From contig CAQPBJ010000008.1 in NCBI GenBank assembly GCA_948852945.1, positions 1 to 64,000 of the forward strand: a stretch of DNA of 64,000 nt, read 5' to 3'. The translations under genes and the position numbers were made by a program. Source of the DNA: an uncultured Clostridia bacterium (GTDB taxonomy: Bacteria; Bacillota; Clostridia; TANB77; CAG-508). Below, in pieces: positions 17,896 to 27,160 of this stretch (the stretch's first letter is position 1; each line of letters begins with the position of its first letter). The notes below the pieces were generated by a model. It saw only the letters and a program-made list of their open reading frames with translations, was not told the DNA's origin and did no database searches.

Positions 17896-19329
17896 TTAAC
17901 ATACTACCTTTTTTGATAATACTTTTTGTTTTACAACATGTAAAATAACTTTAAAAGTTTTCTTATTAAATATTATTAAAAATATTATTGAAAGTATAGC
18001 TCCAAGTAAATATAAATATATGTTTTTCAAATAATATATTATTAAAATTATACTACTAACAAGTACTGTCAAAATCACGAAGCTTCTTTCAAGCTTTATT
18101 TTTATGTATTTTTGTACATCTATATATCTATAGATTGTCATTATCAAATATGCAACAGCTGTTGAAATTGAAGCAGCATATAAACCTATATGTTTTATAA
18201 GTACTAAATTTACAACAATATTTATAATTGCAGCATAAATAGAAGTTTTTGCAATTTCTTTTGACTTCTTTAAAGCCACATAAATAGAACCAAATAAAGC
18301 TACTGACATATTAAAAATTGTTGAAATTATTAATATCGGAATTTGATAAAATGCACTTGAATATCCTGCACCTGTAACTAAAAATTTAAATACAAATGGC
18401 ATAAATGCAATTATACTTAAACATACAGAAACAAATAATTTTAAAACCGAATTTATTATATTTGAAAAATATTTAGAATTATCCTTATCTTTAAAATGTA
18501 CTGCAGCCGACTCTGTCCATGTTAAATTAAAAATATTAAATATTGTTATAATTATACTTGAAAATTTATTTGCTACCGAATAAACACCATTTAGTGCTAC
18601 TCCGCAAAAGAATAATATTATAGTTCTATCAGAAGCATTTACAATCCACCATGATAATTGATTTGGTACTAATGGAATAGCATATTTCCATAACTCTTTC
18701 AATTCCATTTTACTAAACATTTTAATTCTAAGACTAGTATATATTTTTTTCTTTATAAAAACATATACTATACATATAATATTCGAAATTAAAGTAGCCA
18801 TTAACATCCCATATGCAGCAAATTTAAATATCACAATAAATATCACATTTAAAATTATTGTACCAGCACCAGATAAAAGACTTCCTATGGAGTATGTAAT
18901 ATTGTCTCCAACACCTCTTGATATTTGTAAAAACATACTCGCATACATTGTAGCAACAACATTAGTTGCTAAAAAATATTTATATTGATTATTAATAAAT
19001 TGTCCAATAAAAATATAAAACATTATAAAAATAATAGCCTGAATAGTCACTATAATTAATGCTGTAGACATTATTCTCGACTTAGCTTTATCATCATTTC
19101 TTACATCTATTAAATTTCTAAAAACTGCTTGATCCATCTGTAAAAATACCAGTGGTATTAATAAAGCAATATATGTATTTAATACATCAACAATTCCATA
19201 TTCTTCTGTTGAAAGTACTGCTGTATATAATGGTAGAAGAAAAAAACTAATAAATTTCGTGCATATTTGACCTATCGCAACAATAGCCGTATTTTTTACT
19301 AATTGCTTCTCCCTTTTTCCATTTTCCAT
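17896..19329 (-). CDS. Wzx-type polysaccharide flippase (MOP superfamily)
   Basis: A 477-residue protein with roughly 12-14 hydrophobic helices and the N-terminal pattern of the RfbX/MOP exporters (NTAIVAIGQICTKFISFFLL, then PLYTAVLSTEEYGIVDVLNTY). These proteins flip lipid-linked repeat units to the outer face before polymerisation. The EpsG-like polymerase at 20423-21538 and the phosphoglycosyl transferase at 25073-26353 complete a Wzx/Wzy-type assembly set. It starts one base before the end of the pyruvyl transferase gene's intergenic spacer, so the two are cotranscribed. Confidence 0.92.
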   Translation of the reverse strand: MENGKREKQLVKNTAIVAIGQICTKFISFFLLPLYTAVLSTEEYGIVDVLNTYIALLIPLVFLQMDQAVFRNLIDVRNDDKAKSRIMSTALIIVTIQAIIFIMFYIFIGQFINNQYKYFLATNVVATMYASMFLQISRGVGDNITYSIGSLLSGAGTIILNVIFIVIFKFAAYGMLMATLISNIICIVYVFIKKKIYTSLRIKMFSKMELKELWKYAIPLVPNQLSWWIVNASDRTIILFFCGVALNGVYSVANKFSSIIITIFNIFNLTWTESAAVHFKDKDNSKYFSNIINSVLKLFVSVCLSIIAFMPFVFKFLVTGAGYSSAFYQIPILIISTIFNMSVALFGSIYVALKKSKEIAKTSIYAAIINIVVNLVLIKHIGLYAASISTAVAYLIMTIYRYIDVQKYIKIKLERSFVILTVLVSSIILIIYYLKNIYLYLLGAILSIIFLIIFNKKTFKVILHVVKQKVLSKKVVC

Positions 19330-19330
19330 T

Positions 19331-20407
19331 CTATTTTCTCCTATTTAAAACTAAATCTAATTTTTCAAATTGCTTCTCTGAATCGATGTTACATTTTTCT
19401 CTATCTACTTTATATAAGTTTATATTATTCATAACTTCTCGTATATCTAGCTCACTTATCTTATCCGCTTTAAATATCTTCCCCTTAAAACCAATTCCAT
19501 TTAAAACATTGACTGTTTTCTTACTGTACGCTATCGGAATTATGTATTTATCTAAAGCTATACCAACTATATTTGAATGTAGTCTTGAACCTACTATTAT
19601 TTCTGAACTATTGATTATATCTATTGCCTCTTCAATATTTCCGTTATAAAAATATTTTTCTAACTTATCAGCAAAATTAATTTTATTGCAAATTCTCTCT
19701 ATAGCTTTTTCGTCTCCTTCTCGCTTACAAAAAGACATTAATTTTACTTTATAATTATTCTCTTGAAAATAATTTATCATTTCTACCATTTTATTTTCAT
19801 AAGCTTCTGTGTCTAAACCTTTATATTTTAAATCTATTATTGAAAATAAAACTACCTTTTCTGAATTATTATTTAAATTTAAATAATCTCCTAATGAAAA
19901 AACAATATCTGAAGCATATCTTATATTTGGTAAATGACTATATAAATCATAGGAATTTTTATCTCTAAAACAAACATCCTCAGCATTTTTAAAAATATTA
20001 TTTTCTAATAATTTAGGAAATTCTTTGTTTTTCCATGGTCCAACATTACTACCTAATATATAATAAGGTATATAGTTTTTCTCATAATTTAAAGATCTCT
20101 TCTTCCAAAAATCATAGTTTCCATTTTCTATAAACAGCGAACCGCCTATATCTACAAGCAAATCATACTTTTTCTTGTTTTTTAATTCAGTATAATCATA
20201 TTTTTTTAAAAATTTAGAAAAACATCTATCTATTAAATTTTCTATACCATTTTTTTCATATGACAAATTTTCAAATTTTGATAAAGTATAATTTCTTTCA
20301 TACTCATATGTATAAAAATTGTCTTTATATCTTTTAAGCAGCATATATACAAATAAATCATCACCTAAATTATTATGCATATATGCTTTTAATAATACTT
20401 TTTTCAT
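19331..20407 (-). CDS. Polysaccharide pyruvyl transferase family protein
   Basis: The 358-residue protein begins KKVLLKAYMHNNLGDDLFVYML, a typical start for this family (short strand, then N-x-GDD). The C-terminal part has IIVGSRLHSNIVGIAL and PIAYSKKTVNVL, matching the conserved G-x-R-x-H region. Family enzymes such as CsaB transfer pyruvate from phosphoenolpyruvate as a ketal on a sugar, giving negative charge. The sugar acceptor is unknown. It lies between the polymerase and the flippase with tiny spacers, in the same operon. Confidence 0.86.
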   Translation of the reverse strand: MKKVLLKAYMHNNLGDDLFVYMLLKRYKDNFYTYEYERNYTLSKFENLSYEKNGIENLIDRCFSKFLKKYDYTELKNKKKYDLLVDIGGSLFIENGNYDFWKKRSLNYEKNYIPYYILGSNVGPWKNKEFPKLLENNIFKNAEDVCFRDKNSYDLYSHLPNIRYASDIVFSLGDYLNLNNNSEKVVLFSIIDLKYKGLDTEAYENKMVEMINYFQENNYKVKLMSFCKREGDEKAIERICNKINFADKLEKYFYNGNIEEAIDIINSSEIIVGSRLHSNIVGIALDKYIIPIAYSKKTVNVLNGIGFKGKIFKADKISELDIREVMNNINLYKVDREKCNIDSEKQFEKLDLVLNRRK

Positions 20408-20422
20408 CTTTTCTCTTCTCCA

Positions 20423-21538
20423 CTATAACTTACTTATAATTGATTTATAAGGTACTGTTTCATCCCAGCCAAAATAATCATAACAAATATATGAATATCC
20501 AAACATTAAAGCTATTATTATCATAAACATTATTATTTTTTCTTTTAAGCTTTTTACAATATATACTAATTCAGTTATTAAAAAAATAACACTATATTCA
20601 AAATAATATGCTAATCTTTGAGCATATCCGAAATATGCACCTAAAAACATTAAGAATATACTTATAATAAAGAACATATTATAAAATGGTGCATTCTTAT
20701 CATTCTTAGTTATATTTTTTGAAAACATTAACAACATGAAACACATAAACATTTTAACTGACACATCAAATATAGATAAATTTCCCTTTGCCTCATTTAT
20801 ATAAAATAAATATTTACTCTTTAAAATTCCTGCACTTATTAAAAATTCTACAATAGGTTTAAATAATATTATTATTCCAAAAAACACTAAAAAGAAAATA
20901 CTTTTCTGTGCCATTGCTTTTCTACTATTACTATGAAAAACATTATAAAAGAAATAAAAAGGTACAATAATTATAGCTATTCTATGAAAGCCCATTGCAA
21001 TCAAATCTGTAATTAAAAATTTCGCAAACTTTCGCTCTATTAAATAATGTAGTGACAAAAATATGAAAGCTATAGCTACAGTTTGTCTACATATATTTAA
21101 TGATCTATTAAAATACAAAATCAAAAATATAAAATATGCCACACTAACCTTACTTTTGCTCTTTAACTTAGTACATGATAAATATACTGTTCCTAATAAA
21201 ATTAGTTCTATAACAAAATATGAAACATTTATTTTTGTTGTAAATCTTGTAACTATAAAATCCACTAATATAAAGATTGGCTCTACATCAGCATGGACCA
21301 TATAAGTCCCCAAAGAACCTATATCTTTTAGATGTATACACTTATAAAAAATATAATTCATATATCCTTTTGTGTCTGTACCAATTCCATATACTCTTAA
21401 ACCCGCTAAAATAGATGGAATTAAAACAGCTAGCATTACTAATAAAAAGTATAACAAACGAGGGATTTTATTTTTACTTGTTTCTGCTACATATGATAAC
21501 AAAAAAGCTATTATAAAAATCACAAAATAAATTAACAC
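20423..21538 (-). CDS. EpsG/Wzy-type O-unit polymerase
   Basis: A 371-residue integral membrane protein with about ten helices. The region LAGLRVYGIGTDTKGYMNYIFY near residues 45-67 is the EpsG-family signature (R-x-x-x-G-T-D-x-x-x-Y). The family polymerises lipid-linked repeats on the outer face of the membrane. Position between the GT2 and pyruvyl transferase genes fits. Sequence similarity among Wzy proteins is low, so the call rests on the signature, topology and location. Confidence 0.88.
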   Translation of the reverse strand: MLIYFVIFIIAFLLSYVAETSKNKIPRLLYFLLVMLAVLIPSILAGLRVYGIGTDTKGYMNYIFYKCIHLKDIGSLGTYMVHADVEPIFILVDFIVTRFTTKINVSYFVIELILLGTVYLSCTKLKSKSKVSVAYFIFLILYFNRSLNICRQTVAIAFIFLSLHYLIERKFAKFLITDLIAMGFHRIAIIIVPFYFFYNVFHSNSRKAMAQKSIFFLVFFGIIILFKPIVEFLISAGILKSKYLFYINEAKGNLSIFDVSVKMFMCFMLLMFSKNITKNDKNAPFYNMFFIISIFLMFLGAYFGYAQRLAYYFEYSVIFLITELVYIVKSLKEKIIMFMIIIALMFGYSYICYDYFGWDETVPYKSIISKL

Positions 21539-21553
21539 TTATATACCTCTCTC

Positions 21554-22543
21554 TTATCTAAATAAATATAATATATATAATAATAAAAAACATCTCTTTT
21601 TTAATAATGAAAAAATAATTTTTTCTTTTTTATTCAAATTATCTTTTTCAATCTTGTTTACGAAAGCATCTATATTTTTCTCATATGTCACCTTTTTCAT
21701 TTCTTTCAAGCCTCTACTTAAATTAGAAATTTTATATTTTTCTACTATATATTTAATAAATTCTCTATATAAATCAAAACAAAAATATGGAATACTTTGC
21801 AAATTTTCTAATTTATTCGCTTCAATATAGTTCATCATTTCTTTTGATAAACGTTCTAAATTATTTATAGTATTAGGATTAAATTTATGAGTAGCTGAAT
21901 TCTCAACTTCTCTATAAAAATAATATTGATAATTCCAAAAAGCAATTTTATTAGTATTTAAAATACAATTTAAATAAAACATACCATCTTCAAAAGATAT
22001 TAATTTCTCATTAAATTTAATATCATTTTCTTTTATTAAAGAGGTTTTTATTATCTTTCCTCCAGTAATTCTATTGTTTACAAACTTTTTATTAGAAGAA
22101 TTATTATAATAATTCATTGAAATAATTGAATTAAACAATTCCTCTTTATTTTCTATTGCTTCAAAATTATTGTCATTATTGCTAACTTTATTATCTATGA
22201 TTATATTAGTAAAAATAATATCATAATCCTCTACTAAATACTTATCTATTTGATTTAAAAAATTATTATCAATCCAATCATCAGCATCAAGAAAAACAAT
22301 CCATTCTCCATTTGCCTTATCTAATCCAACATTTCTGCTTTTAGATACTCCTTGATTTTCTTGATTAATCAATACTATTTTTTCACCATAATTTTCTAAT
22401 ATTTCTAAAGTTTTATCTGTCGAACCATCATTAATAACAATAGCTTCAACATTTTCACAATTCTGATTTAATATACTATCTACTGCATTTTTTATATAAT
22501 TTTCTGCATTATAAGCTGGTATTATAAAACTAATTTTCTTCAT
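21554..22543 (-). CDS. Family 2 glycosyltransferase
   Basis: The 329-residue GT-A enzyme starts KKISFIIPAYNAENYIKNAV, with VIVINDGSTDKT near residue 38 and the metal-binding VFLDADDWID near 85. A C-terminal amphipathic and hydrophobic tail (KKRCFLLLYILYLFR) may seat it on the membrane. It transfers a nucleotide-sugar to the growing lipid-linked unit. The donor is not predictable. Its start overlaps the end of the upstream GT4 gene by 14 bases, which indicates translational coupling. Confidence 0.92.
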   Translation of the reverse strand: MKKISFIIPAYNAENYIKNAVDSILNQNCENVEAIVINDGSTDKTLEILENYGEKIVLINQENQGVSKSRNVGLDKANGEWIVFLDADDWIDNNFLNQIDKYLVEDYDIIFTNIIIDNKVSNNDNNFEAIENKEELFNSIISMNYYNNSSNKKFVNNRITGGKIIKTSLIKENDIKFNEKLISFEDGMFYLNCILNTNKIAFWNYQYYFYREVENSATHKFNPNTINNLERLSKEMMNYIEANKLENLQSIPYFCFDLYREFIKYIVEKYKISNLSRGLKEMKKVTYEKNIDAFVNKIEKDNLNKKEKIIFSLLKKRCFLLLYILYLFR

Positions 22544-23726
22544 TCTTTTCTGTAAACTCCATATAAAATCTATCTCTTTTTATGTTTAATTGTTTTTGGT
22601 CATAACTACTTGCTTTTCTTATATTAATATTTGATTGTTCAATAATATCTTCTTTTTTTATTTTTGATAGTATATCTACTAATTGATTTACATTACCTTT
22701 TTTATAAATATATTTTCTATCAATTAATTCATAATTTCCGCCTACATCTGTACAAATAACTGCACATCCTCTACTCATTGCCTCAACAATTGCTCTACAT
22801 AAGCCTTCTTGGTAACTTGGCTGAATATAAATATCTATATTATCTAACCAATTAAAAACTTCTGAATGTGGCAATGCACCTACAATTTTAATCTGTTCCT
22901 CTAAACCATATTTTTTTATTTCATTTAATAAATTGCTACTATCTCCTGAACCAATTAGTTCGTACTCAAAATTTGAAATTCCATTTTCCTTTAATTCGTA
23001 TAATGCTTTAAAAACATCTCTTTGGCCTTTCCATTTTACATTTAAAAAAGCCGCAGTTCCTAATTTTATTTTAGGTCCACTTTGTTTTTGCATACGCTTA
23101 GTAATTATTTCTTCAATATCTTGCTCACTTAAATTTACTTCTACATCTGAACATCCAAGCATTTTTCCTTTACTTGGGTATTTTTTTTGCAAAGCTTCAT
23201 TTGTAACATATAAAACATAACTTGCATCTCTTACTGCTTTTTTAAATTTTATATCTATTGGTAAAGCTATAAATTTTCCAACAAAGCTATGATACCAAAA
23301 ACTATCAAATGGAAAACCTACTGCTTCAATTAAATATGGCTTGTTATATTTTTTGCAATACTTTAAAGCTATATCTGTATAAAAATCTCCTGCCGACCTT
23401 AAAATAACTTTATCTACATTCCTTACTTCTTCTTCAATAGTTTTATCAATTTGTTTTCTAATTTTAAAATTCAAATAATTTTTTTTAGGTTTATATATAT
23501 CTGGAATTGTTTTTAATTTTAAAATACTTCTATCAATTTTATTTAATCTATTAGAAAGATACTCTTCATCAAATCTTTCATTTACTTCTCTCAAAACTAC
23601 ATGCAATTCATCACAATATGAAGCATATCTTTTCCAAATTTCATTATTAAAACATGCATCTACATATACCTCATTTTCTTTACTATAGTATATTCTTGAT
23701 CCGTGTTGAATAAATAATAATTTCAT
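22530..23726 (-). CDS. Family 4 glycosyltransferase
   Basis: A 398-residue GT-B protein. The N-terminal acceptor domain is divergent. The C-terminal donor domain has GTAAFLNVKWKGQRDVFKAL, YELIGSGDSSNLL, IKIVGALPHSEVFNWL and the E-x7-E signature within PSYQEGLCRAIVEAMSRGCA. It is one of two GT4 enzymes in the locus. Retaining transfer from a nucleotide sugar is the family reaction. The linkage is unknown. Its stop overlaps the GT2 start. Confidence 0.92.
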   Translation of the reverse strand: MKLLFIQHGSRIYYSKENEVYVDACFNNEIWKRYASYCDELHVVLREVNERFDEEYLSNRLNKIDRSILKLKTIPDIYKPKKNYLNFKIRKQIDKTIEEEVRNVDKVILRSAGDFYTDIALKYCKKYNKPYLIEAVGFPFDSFWYHSFVGKFIALPIDIKFKKAVRDASYVLYVTNEALQKKYPSKGKMLGCSDVEVNLSEQDIEEIITKRMQKQSGPKIKLGTAAFLNVKWKGQRDVFKALYELKENGISNFEYELIGSGDSSNLLNEIKKYGLEEQIKIVGALPHSEVFNWLDNIDIYIQPSYQEGLCRAIVEAMSRGCAVICTDVGGNYELIDRKYIYKKGNVNQLVDILSKIKKEDIIEQSNINIRKASSYDQKQLNIKRDRFYMEFTEKNEEN

Positions 23727-23765
23727 ACCTTCTTTTTACCTCTTTTTTCTATAAACAATTAATTC

Positions 23766-24878
23766 TTATACTTTTTTATTTAACTCTAAATATACTTTTT
23801 CTAATTTTTCAGCTTCAATTTTTATATCATATCCAGCATCTTCTAGCAATTTTGTATTATTAGTTCTATCTGTATTTATACTTATAATTTCATCAACCCA
23901 ATCATAAATACTAGACATCTCTTTAAATGTAATTTCTTTTGAAATATTTACTTCTTTTGGAACAAAAACAGAAGTAATTGCTCTTAATCCATTTGCCTGA
24001 ACTTCTAGCAATACCATACCTAATCCTTCATACAAACTAGGTAATGCAAAAATATCCATAGATTGATATAGCTCATTAACATCACTTCTTTGCCCTAAAA
24101 AAATAACATTCTTACTTAAATCTAATTTCTCAACCTTTCTTTCGATTTCTCCTCTCAAAGGTCCTTGTCCAACTAGTAATAATAAAGAATTTTTATTTTT
24201 TTTATGTACTTCATTAAATACATCAATCAAAAAACTATGATTTTTTACTGATACAAACCTTCCAATATTTCCAATTACTAAGGTATCGTCATTTATGTTT
24301 AATTCTTTTCTCTTATTTTTTCTAATTTCTTCATCATATTTAAACTTTTCTATTTCAATAGCATTTTTTAATAAAAATACTTTTTTTTCATCATACGTTT
24401 TATTTCCAAATTGCCATCTTCCTGCATATTCCGAACAACAAAAATAATTAGTCGCATACACTTTTGAAAATGGTCTTAAAGTTTGTTTTAATAAATTTTT
24501 TTTCCATTCTTTTTTATTCGTTGTAGAATGGCTATGCGCAATTCTCACAGGAATTCCAATCTTCTTAGCAATTCTTAATGGAAATACAGATAATGTATTA
24601 ATATGTGAATGAATTATTTTATAATTTCCTTCTTCTAATACTTTTTTTAAAGCTCTTTGATATTTAAATATTTTCTGATATGGAGGAACTATAATAACCT
24701 TCCCACCTAATTTTTCTATTTCTTCATAAGGAATATCTGTAGAATCTTCATCACAAATAAAATCAAATTGAACCTTTGAATGATCAATATGACGATAATA
24801 ATTCATAACAACAGCTTCTACTCCTCCGCCAACCCATTTTCCTATAACTTGAGCTACTCTAATACATCTTTGTTCCAT
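23766..24878 (-). CDS. Family 4 glycosyltransferase, EpsF-like
   Basis: The 370-residue GT-B enzyme begins RVAQVIGKWVGGGVEAVVMN, the glycine-rich start shared with EpsF-type transferases, followed by HSHINTLSVFPLRIAKK and PVRIAHSHSTTNK. The donor site contains LVIGNIGRFVSVKNHSFLID, LLVGQGPLRGEIE and the E-x7-E motif in LPSLYEGLGMVLLEVQANG. It is the first sugar-adding gene after the initiating phosphoglycosyl transferase, separated from it by about 190 bases and a terminator-like hairpin, so it may begin its own transcript. Confidence 0.92.
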   Translation of the reverse strand: MEQRCIRVAQVIGKWVGGGVEAVVMNYYRHIDHSKVQFDFICDEDSTDIPYEEIEKLGGKVIIVPPYQKIFKYQRALKKVLEEGNYKIIHSHINTLSVFPLRIAKKIGIPVRIAHSHSTTNKKEWKKNLLKQTLRPFSKVYATNYFCCSEYAGRWQFGNKTYDEKKVFLLKNAIEIEKFKYDEEIRKNKRKELNINDDTLVIGNIGRFVSVKNHSFLIDVFNEVHKKNKNSLLLLVGQGPLRGEIERKVEKLDLSKNVIFLGQRSDVNELYQSMDIFALPSLYEGLGMVLLEVQANGLRAITSVFVPKEVNISKEITFKEMSSIYDWVDEIISINTDRTNNTKLLEDAGYDIKIEAEKLEKVYLELNKKV

Positions 24879-25013
24879 CTATAATATCTCCATAATAACT
24901 ACTTATACATTATAATTCTACCATAGATAACAAATATTTCAAGACAATAATAAAAAACTCTAATCAATATTTTTATTCTACATTATCTACAATACAATCA
25001 AGAATTTCTTATA

Positions 25014-25060
25014 AAATAAAAATATCTCTTTATATTTCAAAAGAGATATTTTTATTTTAT
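25014..25060 (-). terminator. Terminator of the phosphoglycosyl transferase gene
   Basis: AAAAATATCTCTTT and AAAAGAGATATTTTT form a long stem with an eight-base loop, with U-rich flanks on both strands. It begins about a dozen bases past the stop codon at 25073. Confidence 0.85.
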
Positions 25061-25072
25061 TCAAATTTCATT

Positions 25073-26353
25073 TTATGCTGCATCTTCATTTTTAAAAACT
25101 TTTACTACCGTTTTGCACATAATTTTAACATCACTTACTAAGTTAGCATCTTTATGGTATTCCATATCTAATTCTAATCTATCTTTAAAAGTAACATTAC
25201 TTCTACCTGTAATTTGCCATAAGCCTGTAAGACCTGGTTTATGACTAACTATTGTATCATAATAGTCTCTCATTTCAACTTGCTCTCTATTTAAATATGG
25301 TCTAGGTCCAACTAAACTCATCTGTCCTCTAAGAACATTTATAAATTGTGGAAATTCATCAAGTGAAGTTTTTCTTAAGAATTTTCCTACTTTAGTAATT
25401 CTAGGATCTTCTTTTAATTTTTTATATTTTCTATATTCTTTGTTAGCTGCTTTATCAGTTGTTAATATTTCTTCTAGCATCGCATCAGCACCAACAACCA
25501 TTGTTCTAAATTTGTACATTCTAAATATTTTTCCGTTTTTTCCAATTCTCTCTTGTACATAGAAAAGTGGACCATAATCACCATTTATCAAATTGCCTAA
25601 TTTTACAAATATTATAAGTGGTATTAACAGTGCAATTCCAACAATTGAACCTATAATATCAATAGTTCTTTTTATTGCCATATTAAATACTCTTATCAAC
25701 AAGTCTTTTAAATCTCTAAGAGTCATATTTAAATAGCTTAAAATCTGACCTTTATTACGTCTAGGAATTGTAATAAGTAATGTTATTAAAATTATCTTTA
25801 AATCTAAAAACCAGCTTTTTCTATAATAATATCTGCTATCATTTTCAATTCTTATATTATAAGAATAATCATCCATACAAGAAATTTGAGCAAGACCTGT
25901 TATTCCTGGTTTCATTCTAACAATTCTAGAATAATATGTACCCATTTCTTCTTTTTCTGTAATTTTATAAGGCTTTGGTCCAACAATAGACATATTACCT
26001 ATTAAAAGATTAATTGCCTTTGGCACATTATCCCAACCTGTTATTCTTAATCTATTATGAGTTCCATCTTTATTTATTGATCTATATTTAATTACATTAA
26101 TTGTTTTTCCTTTTTTACCCAAACATTTATCAATTGTAAATATTGATTTAAAATCTTTCTTGCTTATGTAAATTAACTTCAAAACTATGGAGCTTGGTAT
26201 AAGTAGTACTAGTAATACTAATCCAAATACAATATCAATTGCTCTAGTTATAGTTGCTTTACATAAAAAAGATAACTTGTAAATCAGCTTCTTTAGTACA
26301 TTTTCGCGTATATATTTTAGGTCAAAAGGTATTGAAATTTGATTATCTTCCAT
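25073..26353 (-). CDS. Tandem phosphoglycosyl transferase with two sugar-transferase domains
   Basis: The start at 26353 is favoured by GGGAG nine bases upstream. The 426-residue protein contains two bacterial sugar transferase (WcaJ/PglC-type) domains in a row. The second (about 225-426) is complete: FKMYKFRTM-like motif (MYKFRTMVVGADAM), RKTSLDEFPQFINVLRGQMS, LVGPRPY and KPGLTGLWQITGRS. The first (about 35-215) keeps the N-terminal membrane helix, NMSIVGPKPY and KPGITGLAQIS, but has WDNVPKAINLLIGN where the catalytic Asp-Glu pair should be and lacks the YKFRTM signature. I infer one active domain that primes repeat-unit synthesis on undecaprenyl phosphate, and one inactive partner domain. 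Confidence 0.92.
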   Translation of the reverse strand: MEDNQISIPFDLKYIRENVLKKLIYKLSFLCKATITRAIDIVFGLVLLVLLIPSSIVLKLIYISKKDFKSIFTIDKCLGKKGKTINVIKYRSINKDGTHNRLRITGWDNVPKAINLLIGNMSIVGPKPYKITEKEEMGTYYSRIVRMKPGITGLAQISCMDDYSYNIRIENDSRYYYRKSWFLDLKIILITLLITIPRRNKGQILSYLNMTLRDLKDLLIRVFNMAIKRTIDIIGSIVGIALLIPLIIFVKLGNLINGDYGPLFYVQERIGKNGKIFRMYKFRTMVVGADAMLEEILTTDKAANKEYRKYKKLKEDPRITKVGKFLRKTSLDEFPQFINVLRGQMSLVGPRPYLNREQVEMRDYYDTIVSHKPGLTGLWQITGRSNVTFKDRLELDMEYHKDANLVSDVKIMCKTVVKVFKNEDAA

Positions 26354-26591
26354 ATTCTTTTTCTCCCACATATTTTTCAATATTATAACATGTTTTTGTC
26401 GATTTTTCAATACTTTTGTCTCATTTTATTTACATAAGCGATTTTTTATGTTTCTTTTTTATGTCACTTTGTTAACGTCAATATAAAATTTCAACTTTTT
26501 TCTACATTTTAGCATTATCATTATACTGATTAAAAAAGTAAATAGCAACTCAAAAACGCTGATATTACTATATTGTAACCACTTTGTAATC

Positions 26592-26628
26592 AAAAACAAA
26601 TAAACCACCCTCGAAGGGCGGTTTATTT
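26592..26628 (-). terminator. Terminator of the 26647-27072 gene
   Basis: AAATAAACCACCCT, a CGA loop and AGGGCGGTTTATTT form a strong stem with one mismatch. On the minus strand TTTGTTTTTG follows. The rest of the gap (26354-26591) is AT-rich leader sequence in which I see no other feature. Confidence 0.88.
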
Positions 26629-26646
26629 AATATATTTGTTACATTA

Positions 26647-27072
26647 CTAATAACACTTTTCTGAAACTACACAAGATATCCAAGATAATATTTTTAAAAT
26701 CATTATTGTAAAGAAAAATACTGTTAATCCTACAAATATTATTGCTGCTATTAATGTTGTAAGTAGTCCAGATGTTATTGCAGCAATTGAAGCAACAAAA
26801 GTTCCAATTGTTCCAATTAAAAGTCCTTGACCATTACAACAAATGCATCTATCACTATCTCCACATCTTTTACCTATTATTCCAATTACGCTAGACATTG
26901 CAACTAAATCAAATAATACTATTGCAGATACTACTAATGCAATTATAGTAAAAATAAACATTCCTGGTATAGCTCCTTGTGCAAAAAACACAGCTACTGT
27001 AGTAGCTATTGCTAATGCTATAACTATTCCAGCTATATCATAAATACTAGGTCCACACTTTTTGCATCCCAT
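26647..27072 (-). CDS. Small Cys-rich four-helix membrane protein, unknown
   Basis: The 141-residue product has four hydrophobic helices (about 13-32, 36-58, 82-103, 106-128) and three cysteine clusters: CKKC at residues 3-6, a CGDSDRCICC loop near 71-80, and C-x-x-x-x-x-C near the end. The cysteines lie at the membrane boundaries on what would be the same side for the N terminus and central loop. I do not recognise a family. Metal binding or disulfide bonding are possible but unproven. It ends a block of five genes inserted within the polysaccharide locus. Confidence 0.75.
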   Translation of the reverse strand: MGCKKCGPSIYDIAGIVIALAIATTVAVFFAQGAIPGMFIFTIIALVVSAIVLFDLVAMSSVIGIIGKRCGDSDRCICCNGQGLLIGTIGTFVASIAAITSGLLTTLIAAIIFVGLTVFFFTIMILKILSWISCVVSEKCY

Positions 27073-27160
27073 TTTATATTCACCACTTTCATATTATATT
27101 GGCATTTAATAATATACCTATTATATAATATTAAAAGTAATCTTTTTTGGTTAATTTATT

